Assembly (NCBI GenBank): GCA_029378245.1
Contig: JARKIF010000091.1
Coordinates: 1 to 64,000, forward strand
Length of the DNA: 64,000 nt
Source: Roridomyces roridus
Lineage: Eukaryota > Basidiomycota > Agaricomycetes > Agaricales > Mycenaceae
Direction: 5' to 3'
Of the stretch, positions 21,980 to 32,849 are shown in pieces. Under the pieces are notes generated by a model, which saw only the letters and a list, made by a program, of their open reading frames with translations, was not told the origin of the DNA and made no database searches. Every line of letters starts with the position of its first letter. Within the stretch, counting starts at the first letter, position 1. The position numbers were made by a program, and so were the translations under genes.

Positions 21980-22993
21980 ATGAGTCCCGAGGTAGGCCTT
22001 GTTCCGAAATCTCAGACTAACTGACCCACAAAAAAAAAGAACCCGACCTCCTCTTGCGTTTATCAAGTCTACTCCGCAGACGGCCATTTCACACCTCCCA
22101 CTCTGTCCGACTTTGACCGCCAGCTGTACCTCGTGAGCCGGGCGCAGTACCTCTCAGCGGAGAAGGAGAGCGAGCTCAAGCGTGCCCAAGCGATGAACGC
22201 AGAGCTAATCGCGCTGCGGCAGGAATGCGATGAAGCACGGGCGCAGCTGGGACTCGAGGCACGACTCCGGAAGGAACGCGACGAAGCCAGGGCGCACATA
22301 TCCTTCGTGATGCAAACAACCGAGGCTCGACTACGAACGGAACGTGACGAGGCCCGCACGCAGCTCGATGAACGCACCAAGGCCTTGTGCGCGGTGCAGA
22401 CTTGGTCTCGGGGCAAATTCGATGAGATGGATTATATGCTGCGGATGGCGCAGCACGAGAAGGGGTTGATCTATCATGATGTGGGGGTTTTGAGGAAGGA
22501 GAATAGGCAGCTCAGGTATGCCGTGGCGCAAATCGTGCAAAAGGCGCAGATGCGCTTTTCGCAGCTGCAGGCGGAGCTGGTCGAGGCGAAGACTGGCAGT
22601 AGTCGTCGATCTACTGCTGGCCAGGAGAACGCTCAAGGAGAGCTCGAGATCATCTACCCTCCTCCTCCTCCTCCTCTTGCTTCGAGTCCCGTCCTCCCTC
22701 TACCGCGGTCGACATCCCCACTGCAGAAATCCGACTTCACCATGCTACCAAAGACAGAGCCCTTCACCGAGCTCGACCTACAATATCCACCCGAGGTTTG
22801 CCAAACGCCTAATATCTCTCCACCACCGAGTACGGGCTCGAAACCCCTGCCACCATTTGCCTGGGACCCAGATCGCAAGCGCCGTTGGCTCGAGTTGGAG
22901 GAGCGGCAGGACGACGGCGGTATGCGAGCGACGAGGCGGCCACGGCACGATGCAGCTTCGAGCCCCCGCGATGCCGTGCGTGCTCGATCTTGA
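21980..22993 (+). CDS. Coiled-coil protein, paralog 3
   Basis: A 12-nt first exon (21980-21991, MSPE) is spliced to 22040-22993, giving 321 residues. It shows the family order: VYQVYSADGHFTPP, coiled coil with RKERDEARA and RTERDEARTQL, a helical core (KFDEMDYMLRMAQHEKGL ... AVAQIVQKAQMRFSQLQAEL), PKTEPF, LDLQYPPE and FAWDPDRKRRWLELEERQ. The poly-Pro stretch comes from a CCT microsatellite at about 22658-22675. Function unknown. Confidence 0.7.
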
Positions 22994-23229
22994 TCTCAAG
23001 CCCAGTACATCACTTTGCGAGGAAGGCTGAAGCCGCGGAGAGTGCATTGCACTTGGGAATCCATTCTGTACTTGCTGAGGGTTAGGCTTCGGCAGGTTCC
23101 ATGGACCATGTATGGATCTCTTCTCCCAATGCATGCGTATTGCATTTCGATCTTTCGCCATCAGCCCTGCATCTTATATCCTCAGGAAGGAGGCCGGGGA
23201 GAGAGGGAGAGCTGACATTCACCCTGTCC

Positions 23230-23670
23230 CTACCTGCTGAGCGTTGTTAGGCTTGGGCATGTACATATGTATCCCCCCATGGGATTGAAGCGGGAAGAGG
23301 ATATATGGGCTCGGAATCTCCTCGGCCGTTCTCCTCGGGGGTTCTCCTCGATCAGCTTCGGCTGCAGCTGCGAAAAGCACGTCTGCGCCTTTTGCACGAT
23401 CTGCTCCACCACATGCCCTTCCAAAACACCTCGACATGCTGATGCATCAGCCCCTTCTCGTGCTGCCATCCGCACCGCATATTGCATCTCATCGCATTCG
23501 AGCCCAGGTTTGCAGCGTGCAAAAGACCTTGTTGCGTTCATCGAGCTGAGCCAGAGACAAAATCCGTCAGCCAGGTCTTTCGCGTTCGCCACGAGGCACA
23601 TGCGATCGACCCCACTACCCGGCTCAGCCGCATCAAGCGCCTTCTCGACAATCTGCACATAGGATAGCGA
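23230..23670 (-). pseudogene. Inverted, decayed copy of the coiled-coil family
   Basis: The reverse strand reads ECDEMQYAVRMAAREGADAS ... EQIVQKAQTCFSQLQPKLIEE, clearly homologous to the core of paralog 3 (FDEMDYMLRMAQHEKG ... AQIVQKAQMRFSQLQAELVEA). The upstream coiled-coil repeats are gone and the frame lacks start and acidic tail. A fragment inverted relative to the array. Confidence 0.6.
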
Positions 23671-23699
23671 ACGAAGGTATCGTCTGGTGTGTTTCACAA

Positions 23700-24900
23700 C
23701 ACAAATGGTTTTGTCGGCACCGAAGGGAGGCGGGTGGAAGACATGACATGGAGTCTGGAGCTCGCAATCGCTGCTCCGGATGTGTAGAGCGAGGAGGCCG
23801 TGCGGCGACTCTGGAGTGAGGGCGAGTCAGTCGAGACATCTGTTGCTACTCATCGGGCCATCTCACCAATTCCGATATCCCACACTCAGCAAGAACGCGC
23901 GCGATACGCCCGAGTGACAACAGTATCGTGCGCCAATTTCTTCCGCTCGTCCTCAAAGTCGATCTGGTCCCCGTCCAAAATGCCAGACGTATCTGCTAAG
24001 CATAAGAGACTTGCCGCTGAGGTGAGCTGGATACGTACATCATCGACCATGTCTTGCATAACTACCCCTACCCCAAAGCTTCGAGCCATGGTTCGTCAGG
24101 GACGATGCCTGGCTCCAGCGTGGGCAACCCTCTCATCGGGAGGGCACCGCGTCTGCTGGGAAGACGGAACGGGCGCCAAGAAACTCCGGCCGGCATGGGA
24201 TGCCCAATCGCATCGGGAGAACGATCTGAGCTCTTGAATTCCACCAATGCAAGGAAAGCTTCCTCCACACATCCTCAAGGAAGATGTCGTCCAGGTAGCA
24301 TAGCATGAGACTTGCCGCTGCAGTGATTGCATACGTCCCCCACCAAGCGCTAAGAACGAGTTTAGCCATGGACCCGGCATAAAAAGAATCCAGTCCATAC
24401 CTGATCCAGGAGAGTAAAAACGACAGGAAGAAGTGGCATGCAATCCTACGGGAAACGGTAACGGCAGACCGCCTTTTCCGCTCTGCTGGGAAGTCAGAAC
24501 GGTGACACGAAACTCCAGCCGATGTGGGATGCATAATGGGTGGCATCGGAAGAACGATCTGGGCCCAACATCCATCTTGAATTCATCCGCTAGCGGTCGC
24601 AGACAGGTTGTACTGTAGCCGTCCTCACTGGCAACCTGGTTGATCGTGACAAACTCGGGTTACCTGCGGGCTTGGGGTTGGTCGGCACTTGGAGACCCCA
24701 CGTTTTCATGCCGCCCGGAAGGCGCATCGGTGTGATGTATTTGAGGCAGGATTCATTGGATTGGGATGTGGAAAGCGGATTTTTATGTGCTTCGGGACGT
24801 GTCGACGGAAACGGAGGTCCTTCCCGAGGCCAGTGTGATGCGTCATCAATGTATCACGATTTGATCACGATGCAAACTTCTTCCCAACCACCATCTCCGC
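23700..24900. other. Gene-free block with two diverged direct copies
   Basis: A segment near 24155-24245 (CTGCTGGGAAGACGGAACGG ... ACGATCTGAGC ... TTGAATTC) recurs diverged at about 24484-24585 (CTGCTGGGAAGTCAGAACGG ... ACGATCTGGGC ... TTGAATTC). Reverse-strand frames cover it but carry no recognised domain. Probably an old duplicated gene fragment or transposon remnant. Confidence 0.4.
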
Positions 24901-25219
24901 TCAACGTTCAACTGTGTAAGTACACTGTACTATTTCTCCGAGTCCGAAACTTATCATCTAATCTTCGGAATTCGGAAACACAGGTTCCTGCGTCGGATAA
25001 TCGCTGAGATTCCGAGTGCCTTGAAGTTCGCTTCGCCAGGGTGTGGCCAACCGGTTTGTGAGTAATCTTGTTTCCTTCAGTCGTTATCTCTTTTAAAATC
25101 CGCTTACAACTGAGGAATCTCACATGGCCGTCTCTTTTTGCGTGGCCATTAATTATTTTTGCTGTCACCGCAAGACCGAACTGGCTTCCAGAGCTCCGCG
25201 GCTGAACGCGCTTGGGAAT

Positions 25220-26110
25220 AACCAGCACTTGATTGCCTGAGGCGGCGCTACATCCAGATGTTGGAATCGACCGGGGGATACATGGGAGACTCTTCGAATT
25301 CGCGAGTTGAAGGAATGGGTGAGTTCGTTTGATTGGGGAATCCAGGAGGCTGAGATGAATCGGGACGCAATTATGGTTACGGTTCGCAGGCTCTGAAATC
25401 AGTACAGACTCGACCAGTTCACCGCCGAGATCGACGAATCGTGCATTCCGACTTCGTGCACCAAAAACTTCGGACGCAATTCCCGGCATCCTAATTCATG
25501 GACGGCCTGGTCACCCTGGCGAGTCTCTCTGATCTCGCACTGTTATTCACCGCTGAATTCCTTTATACGGGCTCTTTCCACACCTTCGTCCGAGGCGATG
25601 ATAAGCATGTGATTTGTCCACGTGTGAAAGTCTCAAAAGAGTGGTCTCACTGGGACTCGAACCCAGATCACCCAATTCATGTGAGTTGCTCTAACCATTG
25701 AGCTACGCAACCGACGCCAGTTCATCAGCGACCAGCGGAAAAAAACGCCTCGTTCAATGTTGTTGCTTCCTCTGTGCCTGGATTTGTCTTCTCCTCCGCC
25801 CCGCATCACAATTGAGCCGTCGACAATACCGCTAGAATATTCAACATGTTATGAATGAGTTTCGGTATTCGGCCTATGTGTACTCGCTTGTAGCTCTATA
25901 TTCAATGAAACGGTGCGCGACGCAGCGCATCTCGCCTTCCTAATCCTCCCCTTCTTCCCGCCGTCAACGGAAGAAATCGCCGAGAACAATATTCACACTC
26001 TCGCATGTCCAGAAGGTCTCTCTACGAAGGAGTGCATCTGGCGCGCTGTGTTTCATCGAACAGAATTCTGTGGGGCAAATTGCGTAGATTGGAGCCAAAT
26101 TCATATGTGG
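25220..26110 (+). pseudogene. Epoxide hydrolase pseudogene, interrupted by a tRNA-like block
   Basis: Three stretches align in order with the epoxide hydrolase at 57802. At 25225-25350 a frame gives LKEWVSSFDWG (compare LLTEWVTTFDWG). 25400-25515 matches the region encoding LDHFTAEIE and HGWPG. 25757-26110 matches the PGFVFSS region and the stretch encoding FAFLPFTPPTAQDIADNNI. Frames are broken by indels and stops, and the middle is displaced by about 240 bp that contains the tRNA-like gene. Confidence 0.75.
25642..25712 (-). tRNA. tRNA or tRNA-like gene, anticodon uncertain
   Basis: The reverse strand reads GGTTGCG (acceptor), TAGCTCAATGGTTAGAGCA (D arm, A box), ACTCA-CATGAAT-TGGGT (anticodon arm), CTGGG-TTCGAGT-CCCAG (T arm, perfect B box GGTTCGAGTCC) and TGAGACC. 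Stems pair, but the acceptor has wobbles and one mismatch, position 33 is A instead of U, and the variable loop is short. By position the loop would give TGA, but a Ser tRNA should have a long variable arm. So either a diverged tRNA or a tRNA-derived element. Confidence 0.5.
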
Positions 26111-26559
26111 GTCTTCATCAATGCTTCATCCTCTTTTCGTCCCACAAGTAATCAACCTTACAATTCAAAAGGGTTCAACCTCGTGTAGGAACGCCTCCAT
26201 CCGTGCTCTACAACGACGGTTCTCCACACTCATTCATTTCATCCTTTGTCTGATCCATGTCTGGATCTACGCGTAGAATGCCGCTGCGCTCAAGTCGGTA
26301 GGTGTATACAACTCGGTGAAGGCTCGCGCCGCTCTGTCTAACCGATATGTCGTGCAAAGGTGTTTTGGTTCAAGCCGATTTGACTTCTCGTGTTGTTGAT
26401 GAGAGGCTTTGGAGGGCACTTTACTGGTCTGGATAATCCCCGGCTCTCATTGTGACAGAGTTAGTTAATTCCCATCAATTGGTAAATTGATTGGAGGGAT
26501 TTCATTCATGCAGTCCATGCATTCCATTCAGAATATACAGATTTTGTTGAGATTCTATT
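26111..26559. other. AT-rich intergenic block, nothing recognised
   Basis: Between the epoxide-hydrolase remnant and the MYND remnant. No coding frame, repeat or RNA that I can support. Confidence 0.4.
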
Positions 26560-26690
26560 CTTGTTCACTGGCGCAACGAGCAGAGCACAATCTAAGTGTA
26601 TTCGAGTTTTGTTTAAGCTTACGCTGCACACGAACGAATTCAGAAAAGCATTGGAAATACCATCTTGAAGAGTGCAAAGGTAGTAGATAA
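26560..26690 (+). pseudogene. MYND-finger C-terminal remnant
   Basis: The frame ending EKHWKYHLEECKGSR then stop matches the last half of a MYND finger (compare RRHWKYHREACKASR in the gene at 26819). Everything upstream of about 26620 is unrelated, so this is the end of a lost tandem paralog. Confidence 0.55.
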
Positions 26691-26764
26691 AGAATAAAGG
26701 GATGAACTCCAGACTTTCGTTGGTGCATTTCTTGGTCGAGTTGAAGTTCCGGCCCGTATCCCGA

Positions 26765-26786
26765 ATTGATTGATTGATTGATTGAT
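26765..26786 (+). repeat. (GATT)n microsatellite before the MYND gene
   Basis: About five tandem GATT units end about 33 nt upstream of the ATG at 26819. Confidence 0.8.
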
Positions 26787-26818
26787 CCGAGTCGCGTCGC
26801 GTCCCTTTCCTTACCACC

Positions 26819-29119
26819 ATGGCTGTCAAGAAAAGGAATCTGAGCGGGTCGAACACCGGCGCAATCTCTGCTGAGGCCCCCTCTTTTCATCGTCTCCTCG
26901 CTGCTGCCCGACTGTCACGCACTCTGGACGGTCTCGCCGACGAGATCTGCCGCCTTCTCAGTATTCCTGGTACTGTACCATTTCAATCAATTCGAATGTC
27001 ACACGTCACACCCGATTTCTGGAAACCCCGCCAATAATTTTTTCTCAATTTATCGGATTTTTGGAGATTTGTCGGAAAAATAAAAAGTCACGTGCATTTT
27101 CGAATTGAATGAAATGGTACAGTAGGCTCCTCAATTGGCATGGCGTGGACACGTACTCAGCTACTCTGTAGACTGTCGCACATCCCGGGGTCTCAAACAA
27201 GCCCATGAATCATTCGATACCATCGCGTCCAAGCTCGACGCGTTATTCACCGAAAGTCGCCAACATCGAAACAAATTCAGCGCGCTGTCGGACTACCTGG
27301 CCACCGCTGTCATTGTCATATACGGCCGTATGGAAGACGACTCAATCTTGAAGAGACGCATCTTTACGGAAACCAGTGCGTATGACCTTGTCCAACGCAC
27401 ACTCCAACGAATTGTTTTCCCGCAGATTTCCTCGAACAGGCCACAACGCTACTCAAATCTCCTGACACGGGAGAAATTGTCATGGAAACTCTCAGCTACA
27501 TGACCCACTATCACGATATGGATGTACTGGACGACCTCGCAGGATTCATGTCGACCATCATTGACTCCGTCGAACCCCACCTTGAAAATATCGCGTACGC
27601 TGAGAAGGCGATGTGCGTCCTCACCCATGTCACCACCACTGTACTCGAGGAATTTGACGAGGATGACGACGAGGACCCCACAGGCTCTGCACTCCTCACG
27701 CGTGTCCTTCAGTTTCTAATCCGCGTCGTCCGCCTTCCTGGCTCCACCTCGCTCAGCTTCAGCCATTTTGGCGTGTTCTGTGCAAACAATACCGCAGAAC
27801 TCCCTGACACCTTCCTTGCAAACCAAGATTCTATCGACCTCCTTGTTGCGTCTACCCGAGGGCAGGATATCTGCACTCGGATCACGGCTCAGCGGTCCCT
27901 CATCAACTTGTGTCTCATACTAGAAGATGATGAGGATGACCCAGAGTTTTCCAACGAGCAACTGGTAACTCTTTGCGACAGATATCCAGATCCCTGTCCG
28001 GTACTTGGACGCGAGCTTGTCAAGTTGATATTGCACAACGAGGTTATGGTTCGGAACCATTTTCAAACGCGCGAGGGCGAAGGGCTATTGGACCTCTTCT
28101 TAGCTTGCGAAGATGCCGTTCGGAAAACCGACTCTTTGACGGCGGACATTCTGCACCTGGAGTGGCTTTTATGCATCGAAGAGGAGGAGGAAGCATACGA
28201 GTTTGCCCGCACCGCTGTCGAGCGGTATCCATATGTCCCATTTTTCTACTACGTCCTGGCGTTTTGCGGAGAGATGAACATCGCGACCGTCCTCTTTGCA
28301 GAAAAGGGCCTTCAATGTCCCCCAATGACAGATTTCCTCCGTCAACAACTTCTCTATTTTGCCACCTTTGCTTCGCACAAGGTCATCGCGTCAATGGCGT
28401 ATGGAACACTCGAGGAGATTCGTGTGCAGGAGATGGAAGCTTTGATCACGAAAGCCACGGGGTATGCTAGCGCGTTTATCAACATTTCTTCGCCGGATGA
28501 CCCTCTGCTGTCGTGCATGACCGCACTCGCCATTCACCTTGACTTTGTGATGGAGGGAAATAAGTGGACCAGACTGGAAATCCCGGTTTGTATTCATTCT
28601 TCTGTCGCAAAATTTAGTGCTCAATTTCACCAGGACGCCCGGGACAAATTTTCACTGGTACCCGAAGTAGCTCGATCTGCGAGCAAGGAATGCATCGCTC
28701 TCAACACGATCCTTGATCGCATGTCAACTGCTTGGAAAACTTGGGGCCCCATCGTCTCCCGTTATTCTCCTCCCTCTCGTACCACTAGTAGCCACAATTC
28801 AGACCCCACCGCCGAGCTCGTCGCATGGCTAGAGAAACTCAACACGACCGCTCCGAGTTCGCTTCACCTTGAACTGCGCGGGATAAACCCTCAGACGGCT
28901 CGGTATGGGGCTGCGCAGTTGCATTATTGCGCCCAGTGTAGTACGGCGAGTGCTGCACTCAAACAGTGCTCGGGGTGTTTGAAGACTCGGTATGGTCTAG
29001 CTTGGAGGGTTGATTGGGTACTGACGGTTGGAATGAACAGGTATTGCAATGATGTTTGCCAGAGAAGGCATTGGAAGTATCACCGGGAGGCGTGCAAGGC
29101 AAGTAGGGTGGATGCATAG
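26819..29119 (+). CDS. MYND zinc-finger protein, paralog 1
   Basis: ATG at 26819 in an ACCACC context. Exon 1 ends LLSIPG; a 192-nt intron joins it to DCRTSRGLKQAHESF, then exon 3 starts at 27426 (NFLEQATTLL). A further intron removes the stretch after TRLEIP, and the last joins CLKT to RYCNDVCQ. A long all-helical region of about 600 residues with no known domain precedes a C-terminal MYND finger: CAQC, CSGC, YCNDVC, HWKYH, C. MYND fingers bind proline-rich peptides and act as adaptors. Same architecture and intron positions as the gene at 52001. Confidence 0.8.
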
Positions 29120-29156
29120 AGTATTATGTTCCAGTACAGATTCCACAGTAATATAC

Positions 29157-30450
29157 TCAAACCCAAAACATCGAGACCTTGTCCATATCAAACCGCGTTC
29201 CATGTTCTACGTGAACATCACCATCTCTCCCCGTGCGCGTGAGAGTACACACGAGATCGTCGCCTTTGAACTCGGGCGGGGTTCGCATATCGAGTGCGAC
29301 AGTTATCCGCCGAAGTTTCCCGCACGCAGCCATGGTCAAACGTCCGAAGGCCTCTTGATCTTGAGGCTCATCAAGGGAATACGCTTTGCGCGCCGGAACG
29401 TCGATGAAATGGCTGATGTTGTACAAATGGCAGAAGAACGTTTCGAGGCGCTGGAAGCGCACGAGGATGGGGACCGAGATGGCATCAGGCATGCCTTGGG
29501 GTTGTTCTGGTTTGACTGGGCAACCGGAAAGTGAGTTTTGTGTGAATTGACAAGAAGGAAAAATGATCACCCGGTGCGTATGTGGTTCGTTGACGACGCA
29601 GTTCCGCAAACCCTAGATGGACCAAGTTGGGTACTGTAACTGCGACCTGGGCCAGTATTCGGTGCATTGAAAAGGCTGTGGAGCCATGATACTCGACGAG
29701 ATTGAGGGTCGTCAGAGTAGAGGAGTATTGCACCAGAGCGGAGAGGTTTGTCATCGCCGGGTTCCACTGGGTGAGCAGTTGGATGCGCTCGAGCGGCCGC
29801 CCGGTGGGAAGGGCTTGTATGTTGGCCACTTCAAGACCGATGAGGTTGGGCAATTGGTCGCTGTGGCACGGGAATGGTCCGGTAAAGACAGGGAGGGAGA
29901 GAAGACGAATTTCGGACTGGGTGTTCCAGAACTGCGACAGGAACTTGTTTTTAAAGTAACTGTTAGTGAACTTGTCGAGGCGGAAAGTGCATTTGTTACT
30001 GAGCGCCCATCCCTGATGAGATTCGTGAGAAAACCAGTTTCTCCCGCCCACCGACAGCTCTTTTAGATTCACGCATTTCGGGAGTGCGCGCGCCAGCTTG
30101 TCGAGATCGGATGTCAAGTCCAAGCCGTGATCAAGAGTCAGCCTAAGACTGTAGACTCTCGGAGCGAGCTGGGGACGTCTAGTAACAGCGTAGCACCAAG
30201 ACTCCAGCGGACTCGAGTTCTGGCGCTGGGTGACGACGACTGTGCGAAAGATGAGACGCTGGGCCTCGTCGCGAAATAGCTGTGAGACGCGACACAAGGC
30301 GAGGAGGTCCCGTTTCCGTTCCGTTCCGACCTCTTCACAAATAAGTGCGCAGAGCTCGGGCGGGAATGGCAACTGGATTGGCTTCTTTCGTCGTGATCCG
30401 GTCTAGTTCAAGGTCAGTACGCTGGAGCCTGAGAGGATTGAGCTCACCAT
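29157..30450 (-). CDS. F-box-type protein
   Basis: Exon 1 is only the ATG (30448-30450), followed directly by a 45-nt intron; exons 29571-30402 and 29157-29515 complete 397 residues in phase. The N-terminus MTGSRRKKPIQLPFPPEL continues CALICEEVGT ... LLALCRVSQLFRDEAQRLIF, the pattern of agaricomycete F-box proteins that recruit substrates to SCF ubiquitin ligase. The rest is a divergent leucine-rich region (LPKCVNLKELSVGG). Ends 38 bp from the convergent MYND gene. Confidence 0.7.
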
Positions 30451-32800
30451 TGCGCTTTCAAAGCAGGTCGGTGGCGTATGTGGTGGAGGAAGACAAAAAG
30501 GGTCGCGTCTGATGACGGCACGGGCAGATCAATCGATGTCAACAGGCCGCTGAGTCAGCTCAGCCAACTTCAGCTTTTTCCGCTCACCAACAAATACTTA
30601 TGTGGTTCCTCACTGGTTTGAGCAGCCATATCCTGACTGGCTTTCGCCCATCCAGACCACAGTGCACACCTCTTTTCTCGGTCGATCTGCATCCGGTTCT
30701 TGCCGGGAGCCGCGATCTTTGGCCTCGTACATATTGGCCGCCTGGGATCTCTGCGGTGGAGACACCTCCAATGATGGGCCCATTCCCGAGACCACACATC
30801 CTCGCTGCCCATGAGCCTCCGCGCATTCTATCAGGAGAACCACGAACGGCAGCGACCTCTCCGTCGGACTCACCTATCTCGGACTCATCTCATGGCTTGC
30901 ATGCCGAACGGCGAATTCTAGTCATGTATGGGCTGTTTTTGATGCTGGGTACCGCAGCTAACTCGCTGTTAGCGTTCGGGAACCCTCGATGCCTCGGTCT
31001 AGCGCTTGCGCGTATCCAGCTCGTCTCAACGGACATCCCTTTATCTTTCCCAGACAAAGGCACTTCGGGAAATTATCATCTCGAATTGGGCAGAAGAACT
31101 TACGCGGCTTCCTTGTTGGTGGTATCAGGTCAGTCTTCTTTTCCTCGTCTCCAACGACCTCTCAATTCTGCTCAGGGCTAGTCGTAGCAGAGGGTGCGAG
31201 AAAAGGCCGTCACTTTTGCCGTACCGCATGCGCTGTTGCTCGGTGTGCACGAACTGGACCATTATTCAAAGCTGCGCGATTGGCGGAAAACTCCACTGCC
31301 AGTGAGTTCCCTTTCGTTTTCCTTCGACCACTAGCTCATCTCCACTCTTAGAAAGTCGCATTGGGCGCATCTTCCACCGTCACCGACTTTGACTGGCGAC
31401 TTTTGCTACCGCTTCCATCGCCTCCAACTCGACCCTGTAGCGGTCACCGTACTTTTCGGGCTGAGTTACGGGACAAAGCAATCATTCCACTCGAAGCAGT
31501 GTTTCGATTTCCAATGACGGCGTCTCGTTCAGACGCGTTGACAGCGCTTTCAAGTCCACCATCACCCCCAAACCCGCCCTACGCTTTATCGTACAAATAC
31601 GATGAGCTCCTCCGCGGGCTCATAGACGACCCGCTCGTTCCACTCTCACGTCAAGCTGTGAGAATGGGACCAAGCGCTGGGTCGCGTCGTGAATGATTGT
31701 TTTGACCGTCCAGCGCGAGAAGGGAGGTTTCTTCTCCGGTGCGCAGAAGCTGCTCGTTCAGAGGACGAGACAGGTCTACGATAACTTGCATCAGGTGTGG
31801 GCTCCTTTCCATGTCTTTTGCAATGGCTAAATCACTGTTAGCGGTCGGGTTTCGGCATTCTACACAATATATGACCCTCAATACCCATTCATCCCAGTTC
31901 TCGTGCGTATCCAGCTCGTCTCAGTCGACAGTCTCTTAATCTCAGCAGATAAATCTTGCACTTCGGACGGGAGAGATTACGGTCTTTGAATGGCGGGGAA
32001 AAACTCCCGCGACTCCCTTTCGCTGCGGTGGTATTAGTTCCGCATGCGTTCTTGTTGAGCGTGTTACCGAACCGCACCGAGCAACGGTCGCACGATTGCT
32101 GGAGAAACTCGGTGTTATCTCGACTAACACGGAGCTGGGTGGCTCATCCCCATCCTGCAGTCGTCCCAGCCCGCCCCCGCGGCCTCTTCTGCAACTTGAC
32201 CGCATTTCCCATCCTTGCCTTCTCCACCGATTCGCTCGCAACTGCAGATATTCGACGGCTTCTATCCCATCGTTCTCACTCTAGAGCCGCTGCATGGCAT
32301 CCTCGCTCTACACGTTCAGTACACCGATCTGGCCGCGAGGCATGCTGCGAAGAAGCACTCCATTGTACACTCAACGTCCTCCGCCCATCATCTCCCCGTG
32401 ATTGACCGACACGTGCGATCCATGTAACACCACCAGCGAGGACACCATCCTCCACGAATCCTGCAGATCGTCAACAAAGTCCGTGCCGTGCCATCGCTTC
32501 TCCGAACAGTGAGATCGACCGGCATATCTCATTATGGACTCGGATGGGCGTTACCGAGCTATCGTCACTGCGTCTCGTGGAGGCCCAGAGCTGGGGGGTT
32601 GGATAGGCACGGAGCAGATCATTGGCCACCCGTATACCGGGTGCGGTCGTGGCTCGCCAGATTTCGTGATGCTCTCACACGAATGTCGGGACGATGAAGA
32701 AGATGGAAGATTGTAGGCTAGTTAGATGTGCTATAAGTAATAATGTGTACTGTAGTAGTGTGAAAAGGATGTCGGGATACGTTTACATGATGTGATGCGG
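30451..32800. other. Decayed region with two diverged copies of an unknown gene fragment
   Basis: Segments near 31005-31130 and 31905-32040 share GCGTATCCAGCTCGTCTCA and a following similar stretch; both read RIQLVS[TV]D in one frame. Downstream frames (for example TGEITVFEWRGKTPATPF at about 31970) are protein-like but break after 30-80 residues. I could not assemble an intact gene or name the family. Confidence 0.35.
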
Positions 32801-32849
32801 TACTGTACAATGTGTCTTTGGAAAGAAAAGAAAAAGTCATCTTGGGCCT

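Noticed and set aside
24133..24546. YLDDIF in a reverse-strand frame, suggesting a reverse transcriptase YxDD box
   Set aside because: No other reverse-transcriptase motif lies in any frame nearby.
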